From: Dehalococcoidia bacterium
Lineage (GTDB): Bacteria > Chloroflexota > Dehalococcoidia > GIF9 > UBA5620
Direction: 5' to 3'
DNA: 15,002 bases
Assembly (NCBI GenBank): GCA_016783225.1
Contig: JADHWZ010000032.1
Span: 1-15,002 of the forward strand
A program made the translations under genes and the position numbers. The notes under the pieces are model-generated. The model saw only the letters and a program-made list of their open reading frames with translations. It was not told where the DNA came from and ran no database searches. Shown here piece after piece: positions 7,679-13,432 of the stretch (position 1 is the first letter of the stretch; each line of letters starts with the position of its first letter).

Positions 7679-7695
7679 GGGTAGTGGGCCAGTTT
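7679..7695 (+). repeat. Left terminal inverted repeat
   Basis: GGGTAGTGGGCCAGTTT matches the reverse complement of 10229-10245 at 16 of 17 bases. Confidence 0.88.
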
Positions 7696-7722
7696 GGACA
7701 TAATGTTAGGGATGGAGTAACT

Positions 7723-7872
7723 CTAGATAATAATCCAAGTGCCAACGATGCCCATAGCCACTAATATTAACCAAAACAAGGGCGTATCTATTTTGACCAT
7801 TTGATTCCTGTTTAAGAGATAAAGTATTCCAGCGCAGATTATAAGGTAAACCGTTCCAACTATTATGCTCAT
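7723..7872 (-). CDS. Two-span membrane microprotein (49 residues)
   Basis: On the minus strand an ATG at 7872 follows AGGAGGTG (7877-7884) at ideal spacing, and that follows a near-perfect promoter. The peptide starts MSIIVGTVYLIICAGILYLL (first span, residues 3-20), has a short charged loop (NRNQMVKIDTP) and a second span (PLFWLILVAMGIVGTWIII, 31-49), ending on the membrane segment. Family unknown. It is the leftmost cargo gene of the insertion element, divergent from the KGG-type gene, and its stop lies 28 bases inside the terminal repeat. Two-span peptides of this size include toxins, holin-like and small regulatory proteins; nothing here decides between them. Confidence 0.7.
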   Translation of the reverse strand: MSIIVGTVYLIICAGILYLLNRNQMVKIDTPLFWLILVAMGIVGTWIII

Positions 7873-7891
7873 TTTGCACCTCCTACAGTCA

Positions 7892-7919
7892 ATTATAATC
7901 GTTGGCTGGGAGGTGTCAA
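7892..7919 (-). promoter_or_regulatory. Promoter of the two-span microprotein
   Basis: On the minus strand TTGACA (7914-7919), a 16-base spacer and TATAAT (7892-7897) are both consensus. Transcription would start only a few bases ahead of the AGGAGG binding site. Confidence 0.82.
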
Positions 7920-7970
7920 TGCGGAATGAGAAATTAGTCCTGATTTCAGGTTAAACGTCTGGATGGAGTA

Positions 7971-7999
7971 TTGACATGGGTGATACAATCTGCTATAGT
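7971..7999 (+). promoter_or_regulatory. Leaderless-type promoter of the KGG-type gene
   Basis: TTGACA (7971-7976), 17 bases, TATAGT (7994-7999), then exactly 6 bases to the ATG at 8006. Transcription would begin at or beside the A of the start codon, and no ribosome binding site exists upstream. It diverges from the microprotein promoter about 50 bases away. Confidence 0.8.
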
Positions 8000-8005
8000 T
8001 AAAAT

Positions 8006-8242
8006 ATGCCTAAGCGTTCAAGCAAAGAGGAGACTCCTAAAGATATAAACGAGTTAGCGGCTTTCATTGCGGAAGCTACTACTACTGAGCCTAGGGGCAA
8101 AAACGTTGCTGCTGTGTTTCTAGGTCGTCTTGGTGGCAAGAAGGGTGGTATTGCACGTGCCAATAAGTTGTCGGCAAAGCAACGTAGTGAAATTGCTAGG
8201 AAGGCAGCTCAAACTCGGTGGAAAAAAACGATAGATAGTTGA
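8006..8242 (+). CDS. Small basic protein with KGG/AARKAAxxRW-type motif
   Basis: This 78-residue protein has an acidic-helical N-terminal half (DINELAAFIAEATT, about 13-26) and a strongly basic C-terminal half containing GRLGGKKGGIARANKLS and EIARKAAQTRWKK. The GxLGGxKGGxARAxxLSxxxRxEIAxxAAxxRW pattern recurs in small bacterial hypothetical proteins, often near mobile genes. It suggests nucleic-acid binding, but no function is established that I can name. It lies inside the insertion element with a strong leaderless promoter, 214 bases upstream of the DUF5678-like gene. An antitoxin or transposition regulator role is conceivable but unproven. Confidence 0.75.
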   Translation: MPKRSSKEETPKDINELAAFIAEATTTEPRGKNVAAVFLGRLGGKKGGIARANKLSAKQRSEIARKAAQTRWKKTIDS

Positions 8243-8260
8243 AAATTGGGGCAAGAATAC

Positions 8261-8456
8261 TTGACAAACGTCCCCCGTTGTGTACTACAATCAGGAAACA
8301 AAACATTAAGCAACATTAAATGTCATATATATTCCCCAATTTGAAGACAGTGAGTTCAGGAACTCAAAGGGAATGAGATTTTCAAGCCTGAAGCCCTGTG
8401 GGTGACAGGCTATTGTATTTAAGGTTAATAGCAAGAAAATGATGGGAGGATGAATA
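8261..8456 (+). promoter_or_regulatory. Promoter and long, possibly structured leader of the DUF5678-retropepsin pair
   Basis: TTGACA (8261-8266) and TACAAT (8286-8291) are separated by 19 bases, longer than ideal. If used, the leader is about 160 bases. It contains GAGTTCAGGAACTC (short hairpin, about 8351-8364) and AGCCTG pairing with CAGGCT (about 8386-8412, 15-base loop). A 9-base inverted repeat AAATTGGGG (8243-8251) / CCCCAATTT (8334-8342) brackets the promoter. I do not recognise a known riboswitch class. A good ribosome binding site GGGAGGA (8444-8450) ends the leader. Confidence 0.45.
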
Positions 8457-8732
8457 ATGACAACACAAGCTAAACCTTGGGAACCTACATCAGAGCAAGC
8501 GACTTACCTTGTGGGTTTCAGTCGCAATGGAGAACATTTCACTAAACATCTTGACCAGATAAGGAGGGAGTACGCTGGTCAGTTTATTGCTATCTCTGAT
8601 GACAGTGTCATTCGAAGTAGTGATGACGCAAGTGACCTTTTGACCTTTCTAAGAGACCAATACGCGGGGCCGGCGCTCTCAGAGATATACATCACATATG
8701 TTCCCACAGAAAAAGAAGTTAGAATAGCCTAG
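8457..8732 (+). CDS. DUF5678-like small protein
   Basis: This 91-residue soluble protein has the pattern FTKHLDQIRREYAGQFIAISDDSVIRSSDDASDLLTFLRD followed by a β-strand (SEIYITYVP), shown here as seen across residues 27-82. A helix, a 'YxGxFIAI' strand, a 'VI' turn with DD and another helix is typical of the DUF5678 family. These small α/β proteins of unknown function are often encoded just before retropepsin-like proteases in bacteria and archaea. GGGAGGA 6 bases before the ATG at 8457 fixes the start. The protease gene begins 15 bases after its stop, so the two are almost certainly co-translated. It is cargo of the insertion element. Function unknown; a partner or substrate of the protease is an inference. 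Confidence 0.7.
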   Translation: MTTQAKPWEPTSEQATYLVGFSRNGEHFTKHLDQIRREYAGQFIAISDDSVIRSSDDASDLLTFLRDQYAGPALSEIYITYVPTEKEVRIA

Positions 8733-8747
8733 CACTAATCTGGTAGA

Positions 8748-9284
8748 ATGTGTAGACTTTTCATTACCGCTGATGGAACTCTAATTGCCCCTGCAATAAT
8801 AAGAATTCCCGCCGTAAATTTTGTAGCACCGATTCTTACAAATAACCCACTTCTCACCTCAATAAAACCCATTGAAGGCAATGTATCATTTATCGTGGAT
8901 ACAGGTGCACAAATTACATGCATTTCTGGACTCGATGCGGATAGACTCCATATCGAAAGCAGGTACCTTGAGCCCGCTCAAGATGTTATTGGTGTTGGTG
9001 GAACATGTAGTGCATTTCAGCTTAATGATATTGAGATTGGGCTAATTGACAAGATTGAAGGCAGTAGGATTACTTTTCATATAGAAAAGTTAGACCACAT
9101 ATATGTTTTGGTCTCTTTGAAGATGTCGAGTCTCTTGGGTACAGACCTGTTACAGAAGTTCGATATTGCCACGAAAAGGTCAACATCTTCTGCGGAACTA
9201 AAACGTATATCTAACGCATCAGGGGAATCCCAGATTGTCTCACGGGAAATAGTCAAAAGAAAAAAGAGACCACCGAAGAAGTAA
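8748..9284 (+). CDS. Retropepsin-like aspartyl protease
   Basis: This 178-residue protein carries the retroviral-type aspartic protease active site VSFIVDTGAQITCIS with Asp51-Thr-Gly-Ala (51-54). It also has a flap-like IGVGG (81-85) and the C-terminal SSLLGTDLLQKFDI (about 127-140), equivalent to the hydrophobic-hydrophobic-Gly element that closes the retropepsin fold. Such single-lobe enzymes act as dimers. The tail after residue 145 is basic and unstructured (RKKKRPPKK-like end), perhaps for nucleic acid contact. The ATG at 8748 has only a weak upstream GGTAGA, but it lies 15 bases after the DUF5678 stop, so coupling is likely. Substrate unknown. Presence inside an insertion element is unusual. 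Confidence 0.85.
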   Translation: MCRLFITADGTLIAPAIIRIPAVNFVAPILTNNPLLTSIKPIEGNVSFIVDTGAQITCISGLDADRLHIESRYLEPAQDVIGVGGTCSAFQLNDIEIGLIDKIEGSRITFHIEKLDHIYVLVSLKMSSLLGTDLLQKFDIATKRSTSSAELKRISNASGESQIVSREIVKRKKRPPKK

Positions 9285-9351
9285 AGCTATATCAACCACT
9301 AGCATCCCCACTCCAATATAAGAATATTTCTCTAAAACGTAGCAAAAAGAC

Positions 9352-9380
9352 TTGGCAATGCTTGAGCGGTCAAGTATAAT
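9352..9380 (+). promoter_or_regulatory. Leaderless-type promoter of the transposase
   Basis: TTGGCA (9352-9357), 17 bases, TATAAT (9375-9380). The ATG at 9387 begins 6 bases after the -10 box, the same geometry as the KGG-type gene promoter in this element. The ATG at 9381 abuts the -10 box and could not be on the transcript. Confidence 0.78.
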
Positions 9381-9386
9381 ATGGGT

Positions 9387-10229
9387 ATGAATAGGTTAAG
9401 TCTCAAGCAGCGAACCAAAGCCATATCAGCCCTCGTTGAAGGCAATTCCATACGTGCAACTTGTAGGATAACAGGGGCAGCAAAGAACACTGTAGTCAAA
9501 CTGCTTGTTGATGTTGGTACTGCCTGTACAGAGTATCAGGATAGGGTTCTACGAAATCTGTCTTGCCGCAGAATCCAATGCGACGAGATTTGGTCATTCT
9601 GCTACGCCAAAGAGAAGAATGTACCTGAGAGGAAGCGGGGCAAGTTCGGATATGGCGATGTTTGGACATGGGTGGCTCTCGATGCTGATACCAAGCTAAC
9701 CCCATCTTGGCTTGTAGGATTACGAGACGCCGACTATGCGTTTGGGTTTATGGAAGACCTTAGAAAGAGGGTAGCGAACCGTGTGCAACTAACTACAGAC
9801 GGACACGGAGTGTACCTCAATGCTGTCGAAGACGCTTTTGGTGCGGATGTTGACTATGCTTAATTAGTGAAGTTATACGGACAACCTGAATTTGTTAAGG
9901 ACACCCGCTATAGCCCCGCACAATGCGTTGCTACTAAGCCACAGAGGATACAAGGGCATCCCGACCCGAACCATATTTCAACCAGCTTTGTTGAACGCCA
10001 GAACCTTACTATGCGAATGAGCATGAGGCGTTTTACTCGGTTAACAAATGGCTTCTCAAAGAAGATAGAGAACCTAGAACATGCGGTTGCGCTGCACTTC
10101 ATGTACTACAACTTCGCCCGTGTTCACAAGACACTGGGAGTTCCGCCAGCGATGGCAGCGGGTATCAGTGACCATGTCTGGAGCTTGGAAGAAATCGTAT
10201 CGCTGGCAGATTCAAATTTTTTACGCTGA
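9387..10229 (+). pseudogene. IS1-like DDE transposase interrupted by one in-frame TAA
   Basis: The frame encodes a transposase of the IS1-like group. It has an N-terminal helix-turn-helix (about 1-40, SIRATCRITGAAKNTVVKLL), then the DDE catalytic triad: Asp66 in QCDEIWSFCYAK, Asp138 in QLTTDGH and Glu203 in SFVERQNLTMRMSMRRFTRL. The protein would be about 280 residues, normal for the group. Codon 159 (9861-9863) is TAA, between DVDYA and LVKLYG, where relatives, as I recall them, have one ordinary residue. A CAA-to-TAA change would explain it. The frame is otherwise intact on both sides, so the mutation is recent or the stop is read through. The second Asp and the Glu fall on opposite sides, so the short product cannot be active. 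Start chosen at 9387 from the promoter and because family members begin MNRL. Confidence 0.9.
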
Positions 10230-10245
10230 AACTGACCCACTACCC
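10229..10245 (-). repeat. Right terminal inverted repeat
   Basis: AAACTGACCCACTACCC is the inverted partner of 7679-7695 (16/17). The transposase stop TGA (10227-10229) overlaps its first base. Confidence 0.88.
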
Positions 10246-10251
10246 ACGAGT
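10246..10251. repeat. Right target-site duplication (ACGAGT)
   Basis: ACGAGT directly follows the right inverted repeat and matches 7673-7678. Confidence 0.8.
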
Positions 10252-10259
10252 GCAGCCTA

Positions 10260-10288
10260 TTGACAAAAGCAGCCAGGTCATTTACAAT
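10260..10288 (+). promoter_or_regulatory. Strong promoter of the MarR-ferredoxin cluster
   Basis: TTGACA (10260-10265), a 17-base spacer and TACAAT (10283-10288) are almost perfect consensus. The insertion element ends only 14 bases upstream of the -35. Within the leader, TGTAC (10305 region) and GTACC (10321-10325) flank CGAG and resemble the arms of the displaced palindrome, a possible second binding site for the regulator. Confidence 0.88.
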
Positions 10289-10329
10289 CCAGGCGAAAAG
10301 ATTGTGTACAGACTATCCGAGTACCAACT

Positions 10330-10752
10330 ATGTATGACGCCACAAAACACATATGCTTCAACCTAGGGCGGGTAATGCGCCGGATATACGACCACTATGA
10401 CAAGCGGCTGTCACCGTTCGACCTGACTGTGTCGCAATACTTCGTGTTCAATGCGTTATGGATGAGCGACGGCATCAGCTTCGGCGAGCTGGGAGAGCAG
10501 GTTTCCCTGGACAGCTCCACGCTAACCGGCATTATCGACAGGATGGAACGGAATGGCTATGTGGAGCGCAGGCCGAATCCTGAAGACCGGAGGTCGGTCC
10601 TCGTGTTCCTCACCGCCAGGGCACGTGAGCTGGGGCCACGCATCCTGCAGTTCGCAGATGAACTCGATACCACCTTGAGGCAGCCCTTTTCCCGGGAGGA
10701 AATGGACACCTTCGAGCACGTGCTCAGAGCGCTGGCCGAGGCATCTCAATAG
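10330..10752 (+). CDS. MarR-family transcriptional regulator
   Basis: This 140-residue dimeric winged-helix repressor/activator has an N-terminal helix pair (ICFNLGRVMRRIYDHYDKRLSPFDLTVSQYFVF). The recognition region is about residues 51-75 (FGELGEQVSLDSSTLTGIIDRMERNGYV), and the wing is ERRPNPEDRRSVLVFLT (about 76-92), all characteristic of MarR. C-terminal helices complete the dimer domain. The ATG at 10330 lacks a clear ribosome binding site. It leads a cluster of three ferredoxin-type proteins, the first beginning 39 bases after its stop, so it probably controls its own operon. The ligand is unknown; MarR proteins commonly sense small phenolic or redox-active compounds. Confidence 0.93.
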   Translation: MYDATKHICFNLGRVMRRIYDHYDKRLSPFDLTVSQYFVFNALWMSDGISFGELGEQVSLDSSTLTGIIDRMERNGYVERRPNPEDRRSVLVFLTARARELGPRILQFADELDTTLRQPFSREEMDTFEHVLRALAEASQ

Positions 10753-10791
10753 GTCTTCAACCGTAAGCATAAGAAGAAGGAGGAGATTACC

Positions 10792-11979
10792 ATGTCTGAC
10801 CAGGAAGTCTACGAGCGCTTCATGGACTCGCTGAAGCAAAGCTGGTGGGGACTGCCGGAGGCAGATGAACTGGCGCCCTTGATCATGGCCACCTACACCC
10901 CTGAAGAGGCCTCCCTGTTGACAGGCATACCTTTTTCAGGGAGGAACGTCGAGGAACTCGCCGAGATGAAACAGATGGATGCCACGGAGCTACGCAAGCA
11001 GATGGATGAGCTGGCTAAGAAAGGTCTTGTCTTTCGCACGGTCAAAGGTGACACCGTCCGCTACAGCCTAAACGACTCCATGTTCGTGGACTACCGCAGC
11101 ACTTTCTGGCCCGGGCGCACCGACGAGCGGAGCAAGGCCATGGCGCCTCTGGTCAATCAATACTACTATAACGGTGGGTGGGACCAGTATGCCGACACCC
11201 ATCTGAAAGGCCTGCGCGTGTTACCCGTTCAAGAGACCATAGAGGACACCCGCCAGATTCTGCCGTACGAAGAAGTGGTCAAGGTGCTGGACCAGCACGA
11301 CTATTTCACTGTCTCCATCTGTCCCTGCAAGCACCGCAAAAACATCGACCCCGATTCTCCCAACTGCAAGTACCCGACTGAGGTCTGCCTCCATTTCGGC
11401 CGACTCGGCCACTACATTGTCGAAAATGATATGGGGCGTGAAATCACCCGCCAGGAGACGGAGGAGATTCTGCACCAGTGTGCCGAAGTCGGGCTGGTCC
11501 ACGGAATATCCAACTGGGAAGAATTGCCGGATACCATATGAAATTGCTGCAGCTGCTGCTGCTTAATGCTGGAAGCATTTCATAAACTCAAGCATGCGGA
11601 GGGCTTTACTCCGTCCAACTACCGCGTACGCACCAATGACGAGACATGTATCGGCTGCGGGCTCTGTGTCAAGCGATGCCCCATGGAAGCAATCCAACTC
11701 CAAGATGCCCCAGAGGTGAAAAACAGAATCACCACGGTTGTAGGCAAGAAGGTCAACAAGAAAGAACTCAAGAACAGAAGCGGCAAGGTATCAGCCGTCA
11801 ATCCCGACCTCTGTATTGGCTGTGGCGTTTGCGCCTACAAGTGCCCCACGAAATCACTCGTGCTGGAGCGCCGTGAGACCATCGAGGGTCCACCTAAGGA
11901 TGCGCGCGAGTATGCAAAGCTGGTTATGGCAGATTTCGCCGCCGCCCGCGCGCAACGGGAGCAAGGAAAGGCCAAATAA
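10792..11979 (+). CDS. Cys-rich ferredoxin-domain protein, copy 1; in-frame TGA is a candidate selenocysteine
   Basis: If TGA at 11539-11541 (codon 250) is read through, this is a 395-residue protein collinear with copies 2 and 3. A winged-helix-like N-terminal region (about 30-100) is followed by a Cys-rich middle (CPCKHRK near 180, CKYPTEVCLHFG near 195-205). Next comes U-NCCSCCC at 250-257, then two ferredoxin motifs, CIGCGLCVKRCP and CIGCGVCAYKCP. In copies 2 and 3 the TGA position is Cys (TGC). The part after TGA keeps every ferredoxin cysteine and reads as constrained as the part before. A hairpin with a G-containing loop follows the TGA. The alternative is a fresh nonsense mutation splitting the gene into 249 residues plus a remnant from 11566. 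AAGGAGGAG lies 7 bases before the ATG. The role is probably electron transfer or redox sensing, unproven. Confidence 0.8.
11565..11579 (+). promoter_or_regulatory. Candidate bacterial SECIS-like hairpin
   Basis: AATGC and GCATT form a 5-bp stem around loop TGGAA. The loop G is the 30th base after the in-frame TGA. Known bacterial SECIS elements are small hairpins just downstream of UGA with a G among the first two loop bases. This fits that rule, but the stem is short and no lower stem is obvious. Confidence 0.35.
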
Positions 11980-12088
11980 TAAGGGAGCACCCGAACTCAT
12001 GAGCACCTATTCCGCGTGTGCGTCTATCAGGGGCGATGCTAATTGGCACTGATACGGCTGAATAAGCTGAAAAAAGGAGGAAACTACA

Positions 12089-13261
12089 ATGACTGAGCAA
12101 GAGATTTACCAGCGTTTCATGGACTGGCTGAAGCAAACCTGGTGGGGGCTGCCCGAAGCGGACGAATTGGTGCCACTTATCATGGCCCAGTATACTCCCG
12201 AAGAGGCCTCCCTGTTGACCGGCATGCCATTTTCGGGGACGAATCGCGAAGAGCTGGCCGAGATGAAACAGCTGGACCCGGCCGAGTTAGGCAAGCGGCT
12301 GGATGAGCTGGCCGGGAAAGGCCTCGTCTTCCGCACCGTCAAAGGTGACACCATCCGCTATAGCCTCAACGACCACTTTTTCATCGGGCGCACGGGTGGC
12401 TGGCCCGGGCGCACCGACGAGCGGAGCAAGACCATAGCGCCTCTGATGAACCAATACTATTATCACGGCATGTGGGACCAGTACAACTACACACATACCA
12501 AGGGTCTACGGGCACTGCCCATCCAAGGGACGATAGAGGACACCCGCGAGGTTTTGCCATACGAAGAAGTGGTCAAGGTGCTGGACCAGCATGACTACTT
12601 CACCGTTACCACCTGTCCCTGCAAACACCGCAAGAACCTCGACCCTGAGTTTCCCGATTGCAAGTATCCCACCGAGGTCTGCCTCCACTTCGGACGACTC
12701 GGCCACTACATTGTCGAAAATGGCCTCGGGCGCGAAATCACCCGGCAGGAAACGGAGGAAATCCTGCGCCAGAGCGCCGAGGCCGGGCTGGTTCACGGAG
12801 TGTCCAACATGCAGGAAGGGCCGGATACCATCTGCAATTGCGACCCATGCTGCTGCGTACAGTTTGAGGCCTTCCACAAGCTGAAGCACGCAGAAGGCAT
12901 GACTCCATCCAACTACCGGGTGCGCACCAATGACGAGACTTGCATTGGCTGCGGGCTCTGTGTCAAGCGCTGCCCCATGGACGCGCTCCATCTCGAAGAC
13001 TTCCCTGAGGCCAAGGGCAGAATTACCGTGGTAGCGGCCGACAACAAGGAGCTGAAAAACAAAAGTGGCAAGGTATCAGTAGTTGATCCTGACCTCTGCA
13101 TTGGCTGCGGCGTTTGCGCCTACAAGTGTCCGTCGAAGTCGCTCATGCTCGAGCGCCGCGAGACAATCGAACACCCACCCAAAGATATACTCGAACACAC
13201 CAGGCTCGTCATGGCAGATTTTGCTGCCGGTCGAGCCCAGCGCGGACAAGGAAAGACGTAA
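12089..13261 (+). CDS. Cys-rich ferredoxin-domain protein, copy 2
   Basis: This 390-residue paralogue is closely similar to copy 1 along its whole length. It has a winged-helix-like N-terminal part (EEASLLTGMPFSG, then a helix and wing ending GLVFRTVKGD). The middle carries CPCKHRK and CKYPTEVCLHFGRLGHYIVE, and CNCDPCCC begins at Cys249. Two [4Fe-4S] ferredoxin motifs end the protein (CIGCGLCVKRCP, CIGCGVCAYKCP), suggesting at least two clusters plus a further metal or cluster site in the Cys-rich middle. No signal peptide or membrane span is visible, so it is cytoplasmic. AAAGGAGGAAA lies before the ATG. It probably arose by tandem duplication with copy 1, 109 bases upstream. Similar proteins with this CNCCxCCC-ferredoxin layout occur in sulfate reducers and Dehalococcoidia; I know no proven function. 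Confidence 0.9.
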   Translation: MTEQEIYQRFMDWLKQTWWGLPEADELVPLIMAQYTPEEASLLTGMPFSGTNREELAEMKQLDPAELGKRLDELAGKGLVFRTVKGDTIRYSLNDHFFIGRTGGWPGRTDERSKTIAPLMNQYYYHGMWDQYNYTHTKGLRALPIQGTIEDTREVLPYEEVVKVLDQHDYFTVTTCPCKHRKNLDPEFPDCKYPTEVCLHFGRLGHYIVENGLGREITRQETEEILRQSAEAGLVHGVSNMQEGPDTICNCDPCCCVQFEAFHKLKHAEGMTPSNYRVRTNDETCIGCGLCVKRCPMDALHLEDFPEAKGRITVVAADNKELKNKSGKVSVVDPDLCIGCGVCAYKCPSKSLMLERRETIEHPPKDILEHTRLVMADFAAGRAQRGQGKT

Positions 13262-13432
13262 TGGCAATGGGTTGCGGAAATCCCCCACCATTCACCCTCT
13301 TCTTTAATTGCCCAAGCCAAGGCCAATTCGCATTGGTATGCCTGAGGAAACTAGCAAAAGGAGGAACTCATTGTCTTCGAGGAAGAAATCCACGGCGTAT
13401 GATATAGAGGCAATATAGAAAGGGGGATCTAC

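Larger units (their letters stand above)
7679..10245. mobile_element. IS1-like insertion element with cargo genes (2,567 bases)
   Basis: The ends are 17-base inverted repeats: GGGTAGTGGGCCAGTTT at 7679-7695 and AAACTGACCCACTACCC at 10229-10245, differing at one base. They are flanked by the 6-base direct repeat ACGAGT. The transposase gene ends on the right inverted repeat, as in compact insertion sequences. The left 1.6 kb, which an ordinary IS of this group would lack, carries four cargo genes (7723-9284) and is AT-richer than the surroundings. I find no second left end close to the transposase, so the cargo is inside the element. The transposase has a nonsense codon, so the copy is probably immobile unless helped in trans. 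Boundaries are well supported. The IS family name is from the transposase sequence. Confidence 0.88.

Noticed and set aside
8343..8420. Known riboswitch (cobalamin or c-di-GMP) in the DUF5678 leader
   Set aside because: AAAGGGAATGAG and GCCTG...CAGGC look suggestive, but the required conserved core of either class is absent.
11566..11979. Separate 137-residue ferredoxin gene
   Set aside because: The internal ATG has no ribosome binding site, is in frame with the upstream part, and aligns as the second half of copies 2 and 3.
12506..12991. 161-codon minus-strand frame opposite copy 2
   Set aside because: Mirror of the conserved Cys-rich coding sequence. A matching shadow occurs opposite copy 1, as expected from shared codon patterns.
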